Origin: Clostridium sp. 28_12
GTDB taxonomy: Bacteria; Bacillota; Clostridia; TANB77; CAG-508
Length of the DNA: 59,827 bases
NCBI GenBank assembly: GCA_001916055.1
Contig: MNRR01000035.1
Location: forward strand, 17,302-77,128
Direction: 5' to 3'
Positions 7,648 through 16,073 of this stretch are shown here, in pieces; the first letter of the stretch is position 1; the number at the start of each line of letters is the position of its first letter. Made by a program: the position numbers and the translations under genes. The notes beneath the pieces were generated by a model. The model did not search any database and was not told the DNA's origin. It saw nothing but the letters and a program-made list of their open reading frames with translations.

Positions 7648-10600
7648 TTATTTTAACTGTAGTCTTGCTATAGCTGCCAATTCAACTAAATCTAACTTTC
7701 CATTCATATTGATGTCTATTGCTGATTTTTCTAAATCTGTTGATGTAGACTGCTCTGCAAATATCTTAGATATTCTTGCTAATTCGGTAAGTGATATCTT
7801 TCCGTTTCCAGTCAAGTCTCCCCAAACAATTACAGTATAGACTTTATCGTTTTTCATCTTTACTTGGCAACCTGTTCCTATGTATGAACTATCTGAAAGC
7901 TCTGTCCCACTTTTATTTAAGATTGTATATTCCATTTCTGAATTTATACTCTTTTTAAAGTTTAAAACTGTTGTTTTTGGATAAACCTTTTTTATATTAA
8001 GGTCTGTTTCAGAAATTTTTAATGTATTTGATGTTAATACATCAGATATTCTTTTAATCTGAACTTTAACATTTATTGTCGTAACATTTCCTGCTTCATC
8101 TTCCAGTTTTACATCTTCTGTTGTATCTTGTGAATAAACCTTGGTTAAAGTCATTGAGCCATTTGTAAGTTGTTGTGAAGTCCATCCTTCAACATCTGCG
8201 ACTTTTTCATTTACTGTTATTGTAACTTCAACTTGTTCGTTTTTCTGAACTTGAGACACTTGTGCCACTGGTGCTTTTTTATCAATATTTTGAACAATTG
8301 CTGTTGCAGAACCTTCAACTCTGTATTGGTCAACATATGTAAATGTAAATTCTCCATTTTGCTCAAATGTGTATGTATCTTTTCCGTCATTGTTTGTAAT
8401 TTTTATTTCTCTTCTACTTTGATTAAATGATATTCTAGCAATAACATTTTGATTTGTTTTTTCAGTGTTTGATGGCTCATATGTAATTATAGCATTTAAT
8501 GGTGCTGATATAGTTAACACTGTTCCTTTTGCTTTTCCACTAACTATTTCTACTTGAGCAACCTCTCCATTTAGCTTATCTGCGTCTACAATAACATTTT
8601 GTCCTGTTGAATCTAATTCACAATTTGTTAATGATAATTCATTGCTTGAATATATCTTATTTCCACTTTGTTGTGATGCCAAAAATATTTGTGGTAACAC
8701 TATATTAACTTTTCCTGATGATGATTTATCTAATAGTCTTACAATCTTTTGTCCATTAACTGAAAGATTTTGCTCATTAGACATTGAAATTCTTGAAAGT
8801 ACTGATACGTCTTCAATTTGATTGTTGTCCATCTTCAGATTATTTATTGTACGATGTGAAGACAATGCAGATATATTTTTTATGTTATTTCCTGTAAATT
8901 CCAACTCGTAGAATGTTTTGCCTTTCAATGGTTCTAAACTTTCAATCTTATTATTATTAAAATAGAAATATTTTAATAACTTTAAATTTGAAACAATATC
9001 TATATTTTTAATTTGATTTCCGTTTATGTTTAATGTTGTTAAATTGGTTAATACATTTAATTTAGATGTCTTATTATCATCCAAATTAGTATTTGATAAT
9101 CCTAGACTTTGTAATGTTGTTATTTTTTCAATACCTTCTATATTATTTAATTTTGGATTATCTGATATATCTAAAACAACCAATTCACAATATCCTGTTT
9201 CATATAATTCATTTAAGAAATCAATATTAGTTAAGCCTGTATTAGATAAATTTAATGTTTCTAAATTTCTTAAATTTACAATTGATTTATTGTTATTATT
9301 AATATTAGAGTTACTAGCTAAATTTAATATCCTTAAACTTTCACATGCATAAAATTGTTCAATTGTGCTTACATCATTATTTTGCAAATATAATGTTTGC
9401 AAGTTTCCAAAGTTCTCCAATCCTGTTAAATCTTTTATCTTTGTATCACTTGAAGAATCTGTATGTTGTAAATTTAATTCATCGATTGAAGAAATTGCAT
9501 CCCTATCAACATTGATTATCAATGGAACAGTTATGTGATATTTTAAGTTTCGTTCTGCTACCTTCGCTGTCACTACTCCTTCTATTTTCGAATACAATTG
9601 TGAATCTTTAAAGTATACAGATTCAATATAACAATTAGTGTCCCCATATTCTCCTATTTTAAAATGCAATGTACTACCATCTGTAATTCCGCCTCTTATT
9701 GTTACAGTCAAATCATCTTCCCTAGTTTTTTCATGATTAACGATTACATTATATTCCTCTGGTTCAGTATAATCTGTATTTTTTCTAACTCCATCAGAAT
9801 ATTCAAACTCTGTACCTGAAAAATATGCAAATTTACTTGAATCCATACTATATCTAAATATTGTTGGCATTATGATATAATGATCAATATCTATGCTTTT
9901 ATCATATAAACCAAATGTAATATTTTCATTTTCTAGAAATAATTCTTTTCCATTATTATTGCTACTAGAAAATCCGTATTTACTTAATGGTTCTATGTCA
10001 TAAATTGAATTATTTGATAAATCTAACCAATATAAATCTCCAGGATATTCACTAAATACACTAATATCTACAATTTTATTTCCATTCAAGTCGATTTTTC
10101 CTGCTCTTAATGAATTTTCCACATCAATTTCGTTTCCGTTTTTATTAACTAAATATTCGATATCAGAAATATTATTATCTTTTAAATCAAGTACATCTAA
10201 TCCCGTTAAATCAGCTACTCCATATATACTATTTATTTCATTTGATGCTAAGTGCAATTCTTTTAGAGATTTTAATTCTTTAAAAGAATAAAAGCTTATA
10301 TTGGGTCTATTTCCTAATGTTCCTATACTGCTTAAATTCAAAAATTTCAAATTACTTAAATATGGTATATTCTCATATCCATTATCTGTATATTCTGAAT
10401 GTGTTTCAAATATTGCATCTATTCCACTAGAACTTACAATTCCTTTATTGTCTGAGGCATATAATTTTTCTAATTTTGATAATCTTCCAATTCCTGTTCC
10501 TTCTTCTGATCCTGAAAAGGTTGTAATTCCTGTCCCTGAAACATTTAATTCAGTAAGATTTGTAAAAGAAACTAGTTGTAAAAAATCTGTAAAACTTGTA

Positions 10601-11202
10601 TTAACAGAAATGTCTAATTTAGTAATTCCATTTAAATTACTAATCTTTTCTATTGCACTAATATTATTACCTGCTAATATAAGTGTTTTTAAATTTGTAA
10701 GAGTCTTTAAATATTCTAATTGGTCTGAATTCATTTTTGTATTTGTCATATCTAATTGAGTCAAACTTGACAAATTAGATATCGCAGATAATAAATTAGT
10801 ATTTATTTGATTTTCTGCTACATTTAATGAAGTGATTTTGCTTAATTGATCCAAAGAATCTGCAGATGTTACCGAATTTTTAGATAAATTCAATGTTGAT
10901 ATATCCTGAAAATTCTCTAATCCTGATAAATCTGCAATTGCTGATGATGATAAATCTAATTCTGTAATTTTCGAAATGTCATTTTTTGAAATTTCAATAG
11001 TTTTTTCTACATCATTTGCATTATAATTTAGTTTTTTGGCACTCAATTGTTTTTTCATAGAATCATATAAATTAGAATCTTTGAAAGTAATGCTAGTAGG
11101 GTTAACGATGTTGTTTGTACCATAAATTACTACTGAAAAACTAACTAAGATAATAATAGCTATTGCTATAAAAAATACTTTTTTTCCTTTTGTTTTTCTC
11201 AT
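7648..11202 (-). CDS. Large leucine-rich-repeat surface protein with C-terminal dockerin
   Basis: A 1184-residue exported protein. Residues 8-28 form a signal or anchor helix. Internalin-type leucine-rich repeats of about 22 residues (pattern LxxLxxLxLxxNxIxxI) fill roughly 75-420 and again 575-800, separated by a beta-rich section with VNHEKTREDDLTVTIRGG. Ig-like beta domains follow (about 850-1080). The C-terminal 60 residues are a type I dockerin with two calcium-loop repeats (GDLTGNGKISLTEL and DINMNGKLDLVEL). It lacks a sorting signal, so attachment through the cohesin protein encoded 31 bp downstream is the natural inference. A consensus promoter precedes it. The ligand of the LRR part is unknown; adhesion to host or other cells is a guess. 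Confidence 0.9.
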   Translation of the reverse strand: MRKTKGKKVFFIAIAIIILVSFSVVIYGTNNIVNPTSITFKDSNLYDSMKKQLSAKKLNYNANDVEKTIEISKNDISKITELDLSSSAIADLSGLENFQDISTLNLSKNSVTSADSLDQLSKITSLNVAENQINTNLLSAISNLSSLTQLDMTNTKMNSDQLEYLKTLTNLKTLILAGNNISAIEKISNLNGITKLDISVNTSFTDFLQLVSFTNLTELNVSGTGITTFSGSEEGTGIGRLSKLEKLYASDNKGIVSSSGIDAIFETHSEYTDNGYENIPYLSNLKFLNLSSIGTLGNRPNISFYSFKELKSLKELHLASNEINSIYGVADLTGLDVLDLKDNNISDIEYLVNKNGNEIDVENSLRAGKIDLNGNKIVDISVFSEYPGDLYWLDLSNNSIYDIEPLSKYGFSSSNNNGKELFLENENITFGLYDKSIDIDHYIIMPTIFRYSMDSSKFAYFSGTEFEYSDGVRKNTDYTEPEEYNVIVNHEKTREDDLTVTIRGGITDGSTLHFKIGEYGDTNCYIESVYFKDSQLYSKIEGVVTAKVAERNLKYHITVPLIINVDRDAISSIDELNLQHTDSSSDTKIKDLTGLENFGNLQTLYLQNNDVSTIEQFYACESLRILNLASNSNINNNNKSIVNLRNLETLNLSNTGLTNIDFLNELYETGYCELVVLDISDNPKLNNIEGIEKITTLQSLGLSNTNLDDNKTSKLNVLTNLTTLNINGNQIKNIDIVSNLKLLKYFYFNNNKIESLEPLKGKTFYELEFTGNNIKNISALSSHRTINNLKMDNNQIEDVSVLSRISMSNEQNLSVNGQKIVRLLDKSSSGKVNIVLPQIFLASQQSGNKIYSSNELSLTNCELDSTGQNVIVDADKLNGEVAQVEIVSGKAKGTVLTISAPLNAIITYEPSNTEKTNQNVIARISFNQSRREIKITNNDGKDTYTFEQNGEFTFTYVDQYRVEGSATAIVQNIDKKAPVAQVSQVQKNEQVEVTITVNEKVADVEGWTSQQLTNGSMTLTKVYSQDTTEDVKLEDEAGNVTTINVKVQIKRISDVLTSNTLKISETDLNIKKVYPKTTVLNFKKSINSEMEYTILNKSGTELSDSSYIGTGCQVKMKNDKVYTVIVWGDLTGNGKISLTELARISKIFAEQSTSTDLEKSAIDINMNGKLDLVELAAIARLQLK

Positions 11203-11232
11203 TTTCTTATCCCCCTGTATACTACTATTTTA

Positions 11233-11261
11233 ATTATATATAAACTTAATTTTTTTGTCAA
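11233..11261 (-). promoter_or_regulatory. Sigma-A promoter of the LRR-cohesin operon
   Basis: TTGACA (11261-11256) and TATAAT (11238-11233), a perfect consensus pair with 17-bp spacing, followed by a GGGGG ribosome site 8 bp before the ATG at 11202. Confidence 0.9.
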
Positions 11262-11279
11262 TAAAAATCGAAAAAAAAT

Positions 11280-11345
11280 TGCACGGAAAAAAAGCGGAAT
11301 AATCCGTGCAATTTTGCACCGAAAAAAAGCGATCTCAGGTGTGCA
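11280..11345 (+). repeat. Repeat array R3: two 31-bp units, one overlapping spoIVB
   Basis: Units at 11280-11310 (middle GAATAATCC) and 11315-11345 (middle ATCTCAGGT). The second runs 11 bases into the spoIVB reading frame: the last codons of that gene (His, Thr, stop) lie inside the unit. The first unit has a perfect 8-bp end palindrome, TGCACGGA with TCCGTGCA. Same family as R1. Confidence 0.9.
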
Positions 11346-12393
11346 ATTCGCTTATCATTCTATCTGCAAAAACAGCATAACCAAGTGTTGGATCTTTTAC
11401 AAATACATGGGTTATAGCGCCAATAAATTTGCCGTTTTGAATAATTGGTGAACCACTCATTCCTTGGACTATTCCTCCTGTTTTATTTATTAGATTTTCA
11501 TCTTTAATTTTTATAACCATACTTTTATTGTCATAATTATTATTCAAATATATTCTTTGTATTTCTACACTATATTCTTTAAGTTTTCCATCAATGTTTG
11601 ATAATATTATTGCATCTCCTAAATTTATTTCTTGCCTTGGAGCAACATATATTTTTTTGTTATAATCAATGTTTATATTATCTGGATTTTTTATAACTCC
11701 ATACACGCCATAGGCTGTATTTTTGTATATATTTCCTATTACACTATTTTGATTTATTGCCCCTTGAATTTTTCCTGGTTCTTCTTCTTTTCCTTTGATA
11801 ACAGATACAATGCTAACATTATCTATTTCTCCTGATGATGTTTGTAAAATTTCGCCTGTGTCTATATCTGTTATTGCATGTCCTAATGCTGCAAATGTTT
11901 TTAATTGTTCGCAGTAAAATGTTAATGTCCCTACACCTGCTGCACTGTCTCTTACCCATAAGCCAATTTTGTATTTTCCTTGTTTATCTTTAACTGGTTT
12001 TATTGTACAATTCTTTTCGTCATTTTCTCTTTGATATTTAATATTTACAGATTCACCTTCATATAAATTTATTGCATCTATTAATTCTTCTGTATTATTT
12101 ACTATAATATCATTTACTGAGATTATAGAATCTCCTTCTTGAATGCCTGTATTTTCATACGGTTTGTACTTTTGACCATCTATTCCTTCTATTTCAGAAG
12201 TCCCAACAACTAAAACTCCACTTGTATATAGCTTTATTCCTATAACTTCTCCTACTGGTATAACCTGAATGTCTGATATTTTTATTTCTTCACCTTTTAC
12301 TGCAATCGTTTCAGGATAATAACCTCTTGTAAGTACAAACATATATAAAAAAATTAATACAAATAAAATAAATATTTTTTTGAGTGTTTTCAT
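11335..12393 (-). CDS. spoIVB: SpoIVB-type S55 serine peptidase, sporulation checkpoint
   Basis: In spore formers SpoIVB is secreted from the forespore and triggers processing of pro-sigma-K. The 352-residue protein has an N-terminal membrane helix (about 6-22), a PDZ domain (about 65-130, VGTSEIEG to VNIKYQRE) and an S55 peptidase domain. The peptidase carries the His motif ALGHAITDIDTGE (about 167-179) and the Ser motif GMSGSPII (about 310-317). It is shorter than the 426-residue B. subtilis protein, mainly in the N-terminal linker. SD AAAGGAG supports the start. The last residues (LHT) and stop codon fall in repeat unit R3, so the natural C-terminus may have been replaced. No forespore promoter was evident by eye. 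Confidence 0.92.
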   Translation of the reverse strand: MKTLKKIFILFVLIFLYMFVLTRGYYPETIAVKGEEIKISDIQVIPVGEVIGIKLYTSGVLVVGTSEIEGIDGQKYKPYENTGIQEGDSIISVNDIIVNNTEELIDAINLYEGESVNIKYQRENDEKNCTIKPVKDKQGKYKIGLWVRDSAAGVGTLTFYCEQLKTFAALGHAITDIDTGEILQTSSGEIDNVSIVSVIKGKEEEPGKIQGAINQNSVIGNIYKNTAYGVYGVIKNPDNINIDYNKKIYVAPRQEINLGDAIILSNIDGKLKEYSVEIQRIYLNNNYDNKSMVIKIKDENLINKTGGIVQGMSGSPIIQNGKFIGAITHVFVKDPTLGYAVFADRMISELHT

Positions 12394-12486
12394 TTTATTT
12401 TCACTCCTTTAAATTTATTATTAGTACTAATTTCTTTTTTATTCAAATTCTTTTTTGTAAGTTATGGCGTTATAAAAAAGCACAAA

Positions 12487-12530
12487 AAACAACTATTTTC
12501 AAAATTTTTCAAAATTTAAAATAGTCGTTT
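12487..12530 (-). terminator. Terminator of the Tad-like operon
   Basis: AAACGACTATTTT (12530-12518) pairs with AAAATAGTTGTTT (12499-12487) in a 13-bp stem with one G-U pair, followed by more T on the minus strand. It begins at the stop codon of the last operon gene and separates the operon from spoIVB. Confidence 0.8.
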
Positions 12531-13090
12531 TATGTTGTTCCTGTTGCTCCATTTATTGATACAGTCCCTGATGATGCAGCTGATATGATACTTGAGTCAT
12601 CTCCTGCTATATTATAATATATATTTCTTAAAGCTTGTGATAATGTTCTACTATTATTTCTTACTGTAACTGATATTTGGTCTCCCTGCTTTAATATGAT
12701 TTTTCCAACCCTATTATTATTAGAACTTTTAGCTGAGTTTCGAATTTTTTCTTCAACTTGGCTTGTATATAATGAATAATATGTGTTATTTCCTATCTTT
12801 TGAGGATCATTATCAGTTATCATTTTTGATGGAGTTGCATCTAATATTTTGACTTCAATATCTACATCATAAGTATTACCAGCTGAAAACAATGTTGATG
12901 TAAATTCTTGATAAGTATCTGATGCTATTTGACCTGATTTTATCACTTCATTTACAAATTCTGAAGTAGCAGTTTGTGCTACTAATTGTGAAACATCATC
13001 TGCTCTATCTGCTAGTAAAAATAATGGAACTATAAACATTAATATTGAACCGATTAGTATTCCTACTACGTCCATTGCTGTATCTTCCAT
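12530..13090 (-). CDS. Tad-like operon membrane subunit, pseudopilin-like (186 aa)
   Basis: Last gene of the filament operon, 12 bp after the previous one, with an AAAGGAG ribosome site. It opens with MEDTAMDVV and a hydrophobic helix (about 9-27) without a positively charged leader. A polar, largely helical and beta region follows (GNTYDVDIEVKILDATP, about 72-88), ending in a Ser/Gly/Thr-rich tail. N-terminus and size fit a minor pilin or TadE-like subunit, but the sequence lacks the MENA-KAL start shared by its neighbours. No named family is recognised. The role as a tip, initiator or connecting subunit is inferred from position alone. Confidence 0.75.
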   Translation of the reverse strand: MEDTAMDVVGILIGSILMFIVPLFLLADRADDVSQLVAQTATSEFVNEVIKSGQIASDTYQEFTSTLFSAGNTYDVDIEVKILDATPSKMITDNDPQKIGNNTYYSLYTSQVEEKIRNSAKSSNNNRVGKIILKQGDQISVTVRNNSRTLSQALRNIYYNIAGDDSSIISAASSGTVSINGATGTT

Positions 13091-13102
13091 ATTGTTACTC
13101 CT

Positions 13103-13774
13103 TTATTTCATTTGATATGTTATTACTCTTTTCTTTATTTTTGTTGAATCACTTCCTTGGTAATATTCACCTAAGTTTTCAACAAAAGTCTTATCTTTTA
13201 AATAGTCATAAAGCCCATTTGGATAAACAGATTCCATAAGTTGATTTCCATATTTTGTATCACTTAGCATATCTAGCATTTGAGTATCTCCTGAATATTG
13301 TCTTTTCCAGTTATTTTTTCCTGCTAAAATCATACTTAAATGATCAGCAGCGACTTGTTTTGCTGATTTACCTTTGTCATTACCTATTTGTTCTTTTTCA
13401 AGATTTATATAGTTTATGGTTACAGCTCTTGTTGAACTATTATCAACAGTATTTCCTTCTGAATCTACTCTTTTTCCATATTGATTAGTTTTATAATACA
13501 ATGGTAATGGATTTCCATTTTTGTCTTTAAAATAAATTTCCGTATTTTCTTCATATGCTTGATACATTGCTGGTATTATTGATTCTATACCAACTGTTCT
13601 TGTAAAATCACTTGCAGGTTTTACATATCGATATTCTCTTTCTCTAGAATACATACTTGCTATATTTAATGCAGAAGAATTTGCGCTAGACAAACAAGAT
13701 ATACTTAAGGATAGCGCCAATATGAACATTAATACTGCTCCTGCAATTTTTAAAGCTTCTACCGCGTTTTCCAT
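13103..13774 (-). CDS. Leaderless pilin-like subunit, larger form (223 aa)
   Basis: Starts MENAVEALKIAGAVLMFILALSLSI split over the first 25 residues: two or three polar residues, then directly a 20-residue hydrophobic helix. AAAGGAG places the start firmly, so no leader peptide exists. After the helix come SSANSSALNIASMYSRERE and a region with GIESIIPAMYQAYEENTEIYF, then a Lys/Tyr-rich body. It differs from the other subunits in lacking the G-x-E/D-V motif near residue 60 but shares the N-terminal helix. Proteins of this kind are seen in gut Clostridia as hypothetical genes beside Tad-like ATPases. A structural or regulatory filament subunit is inferred. Confidence 0.8.
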   Translation of the reverse strand: MENAVEALKIAGAVLMFILALSLSISCLSSANSSALNIASMYSREREYRYVKPASDFTRTVGIESIIPAMYQAYEENTEIYFKDKNGNPLPLYYKTNQYGKRVDSEGNTVDNSSTRAVTINYINLEKEQIGNDKGKSAKQVAADHLSMILAGKNNWKRQYSGDTQMLDMLSDTKYGNQLMESVYPNGLYDYLKDKTFVENLGEYYQGSDSTKIKKRVITYQMK

Positions 13775-13797
13775 AAGTATATCTCCTTTCTCATTTA

Positions 13798-14211
13798 TTA
13801 GTTACTTGTTTTAATAACTTTAATTGTTTTTACAAGTCCACCTGGACCATCATAATTTACTTGTATTGTGTATAATGCACTTGTATCAGCTTGGCTTTTG
13901 ATACTTGTTGCATTTCCTGCTAAAGTAACAGCTCCTGAAACAGCTACTTGTCTACCAGTCTCACCAGCAGCAGCAGCATCTACATTTGCATTTAATACTG
14001 TATTTAGCATTGCATTAACTTCTGAACCTCTTTTATTAGTTCCATTATATCTAGCAAATTTTTCATTTGCAGCTTGAACTTCTTGTTGTGATAAGTTAGC
14101 TTGGTTAACTGTTTCAGCAGATGAATTGTAAACAACTAATCCTAAAGATATAATTAAGATAGCTATTAAAACTGCTGCAGCAATTAACAATGCTTTTGTT
14201 GCGTTCTCCAT
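13798..14211 (-). CDS. Leaderless pilin-like subunit, candidate major pilin (137 aa)
   Basis: Begins MENATKALLIAAAVLIAILI, a helix without leader, behind a strong GGGGGGAG ribosome site. The helix continues to about residue 32, then YNGTNKRGSEVNAMLNTVLN carries the family motif (RGSEV, about 57-61). An Ala-rich stretch follows and a short beta ending (YTIQVNYDGPGGLVKTIKV split by two residues). It is the smallest and most Ala-rich subunit of the set, which resembles major pilins, so I suggest it as the main filament protein; this is inference. There is a 70-bp gap upstream and a 23-bp gap downstream. Confidence 0.8.
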   Translation of the reverse strand: MENATKALLIAAAVLIAILIISLGLVVYNSSAETVNQANLSQQEVQAANEKFARYNGTNKRGSEVNAMLNTVLNANVDAAAAGETGRQVAVSGAVTLAGNATSIKSQADTSALYTIQVNYDGPGGLVKTIKVIKTSN

Positions 14212-14282
14212 AGTTTCTCCCCCCTTTTTGTTAACTTTTGTTTATTTTAATCTCGACAATATGTATTGCATGCCGAACTTTA

Positions 14283-14717
14283 TTAACTATTTTTCTCTTG
14301 TTCGAAAAGCATATATTTTATTTTACCATTTTTATGGTATTCTACTTTTGAACACTTAAAGTTGATATTCGCATAGTATTGAACAAATTGTTCTGTACCA
14401 GCATTATAAAATGATTCCATTTTATATGTTGTTTCATTATCTGTCATATATACTTCTATTTCGATAGAAGTATTGTCATTTGCTATGAAATTTCCTTGAT
14501 CATCTTTTTCAACTTTGTTTTTTGTATTTCTATCTATTGCCTTATTTATTAATGAAGCCACATCAATACCATTTACATCTTGGTCTTTGTATTTATCAAA
14601 TTCAAGATTTTCTTTTTGAATCTGATTTTGCTCATTTTTATAAGAAATAAATTTGTATCCAACTAGCGCTACAATAATAACTACAAGAGCTAAAAATATA
14701 AATATTTTTTTCATCAT
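14283..14717 (-). CDS. Membrane-anchored pilin-like subunit with Lys-rich start (144 aa)
   Basis: Unlike its neighbours it begins MMKKIFIFLALVVIIVALVG, a signal-anchor with two Lys before the helix. The rest follows the shared plan: polar helix (about 23-48), the motif VNGIDVASLINKAIDRN (about 48-64), then a beta-rich end with NFKCSKVEYHKNGKIKYMLF split across its last 30 residues. That C-terminal pattern (F-x-C, a turn with G, then a hydrophobic strand) also closes the subunits at 14763, 15248 and 30692. It is therefore placed in the same family as a divergent member, perhaps anchored rather than polymerised. GAGG precedes the start. Confidence 0.75.
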   Translation of the reverse strand: MMKKIFIFLALVVIIVALVGYKFISYKNEQNQIQKENLEFDKYKDQDVNGIDVASLINKAIDRNTKNKVEKDDQGNFIANDNTSIEIEVYMTDNETTYKMESFYNAGTEQFVQYYANINFKCSKVEYHKNGKIKYMLFEQEKNS

Positions 14718-14762
14718 TTAACCTCATTATATCATTTGATTTTTTATTTTGCAACATTTTTT

Positions 14763-15230
14763 TTAATGTATTTCTGTAAAATTTATGCTGTAAACTTGAC
14801 CAGTAGAATCTCCTATTAAAACATCACTTGCTTTACAAGAAAACTTTGTATCTTTATTTCTTTCAAGTAAGCTTACCATGTTTTCATTAATTGTTTGGTC
14901 AATACGTCTTCCATTTAAAAGAACTTGAACATATAAAGTACTAGGTCCTGCTTTCCACTGACTTGTATCAGGATTTTTGTTGTAATTATTTTCGTATGCA
15001 CTACTAGCTGCAGAAATAACGTCTTGAATTGTTAACACTTTTCCATCATTAGAATTTACATAGTTAAGATACTCTGTGTTAAAACTATCAACTTGTGTAT
15101 ATTGTATTTGTTTATTTGTATCTTCTACATAGCTTTGTAAACTTGAATATAAAACAGCGGCTAGTGATAAAACCATTACTGCCATCAATACCCCAGCAGC
15201 TATATATAACGCTTTAACTGCATTTTCCAT
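14763..15230 (-). CDS. Leaderless pilin-like subunit (155 aa)
   Basis: Opens MENAVKALYIAAGVLMAVMV behind GAAAGGAAAA, so the hydrophobic helix (about 8-29) starts almost at Met1. A polar helix follows (YVEDTNKQIQ), then LTIQDVISAASSAYENN (about 66-82), the counterpart of the G-x-E-V segment, and a globular end with LYVQVLLNGRRIDQT and FSCKASDV. The final strand is VYSINFTEIH. Cys in the F-x-C position is conserved with the subunits at 14283 and 15248. Predicted to reside in the membrane before assembly. Gap to the next gene upstream is 17 bp. Confidence 0.8.
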   Translation of the reverse strand: MENAVKALYIAAGVLMAVMVLSLAAVLYSSLQSYVEDTNKQIQYTQVDSFNTEYLNYVNSNDGKVLTIQDVISAASSAYENNYNKNPDTSQWKAGPSTLYVQVLLNGRRIDQTINENMVSLLERNKDTKFSCKASDVLIGDSTGQVYSINFTEIH

Positions 15231-15247
15231 ATATGTTTTCCTTTCGT

Positions 15248-16060
15248 TTAATCAAATTTTGCCTTTCCATTTTCTTCTACAATTACAAATGTCATTCCAA
15301 TAACTCTTCCATTTTGGGAAGTGTTATGTTGTACTCCTGTACATTTAAACATTGCTCTTTTAAATTGTGTATATTGATAATATCTTTTTGTTATATTTAC
15401 CAATGTATTCATCTGTGAAACAGATAAATCATTTGCCTTTTTCTTTCCTAAAATATTTTGTAATTTTTCAGTTCTAGTCGTTTTCAAACTTTCTTTCTCT
15501 TGTGTAGATATTCTATTAGACGATAATTGTGAGTCAATTGCAATATTTTGAATATCTGCAGACAATGCTTGTAATTGAGCATCAGATATATTTGATATTC
15601 CAGCACTAGCTAACTCATTAATTAGGTCTGCTGAAATATTTGCTACATCTCGAATGTTTACATCACTCGTAGCAGTATTTTTTAAAATATTGGCTGACAT
15701 TTTTCCTTGAAAGATGCTGGTATCAGAATCACTATATTTAAAGTTGTCATTAGCTCTATTCTGATACCCTTTTAGATCAATAGATAATATTACTTTATCA
15801 TACTTTTCCATATCTGCTATTGAAGTATTATAATTTACAACTTTATTCATAATAGAAATTATTTCATTTCCTCTTATTGTTTGTCCATTATAATTTTCAA
15901 ATTGTGCATTAAATTTTGCATCTTGTTCTATAATTTTTGAATTATGCTGTTCTGCATAATAACCAGATAATTGTCCACCAAACATTGCCAATAGGGATAG
16001 TATCAATACTGCAAATAATATTCCTGCTGCAATAAGTAATGCTTTTGTTACATTTTCCAT
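15248..16060 (-). CDS. Leaderless pilin-like subunit, long form (270 aa)
   Basis: First subunit gene after the platform protein. It begins MENVTKALLIAAGILFAVLI, with GGAGG five bases before the ATG at 16060. The hydrophobic helix is followed by FENYNGQTIRGNEIISIMNK (about 54-73), which holds the family motif (RGNEI). A long helical insert (about 95-215) not found in the other members then precedes the shared end FKCTGVQHNTSQNGRVIGMTF split near Gln. It may be a minor or tip subunit carrying an extra domain. The motif order and the absence of any leader tie it to the 13798 and 30692 proteins. Confidence 0.8.
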   Translation of the reverse strand: MENVTKALLIAAGILFAVLILSLLAMFGGQLSGYYAEQHNSKIIEQDAKFNAQFENYNGQTIRGNEIISIMNKVVNYNTSIADMEKYDKVILSIDLKGYQNRANDNFKYSDSDTSIFQGKMSANILKNTATSDVNIRDVANISADLINELASAGISNISDAQLQALSADIQNIAIDSQLSSNRISTQEKESLKTTRTEKLQNILGKKKANDLSVSQMNTLVNITKRYYQYTQFKRAMFKCTGVQHNTSQNGRVIGMTFVIVEENGKAKFD

Positions 16061-16073
16061 TTAAACCTCCATA

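Noticed and set aside
12394..12486. Forespore promoter of spoIVB
   Set aside because: TGAATA is present, but no CATAMTA-like -10 stands at 17-18 bp from it.
13045..13239. Plus-strand ORFs opposite the filament and polysaccharide genes
   Set aside because: They are Leu/Phe/Ser-rich shadows of real A/T-rich minus-strand genes, without ribosome sites.
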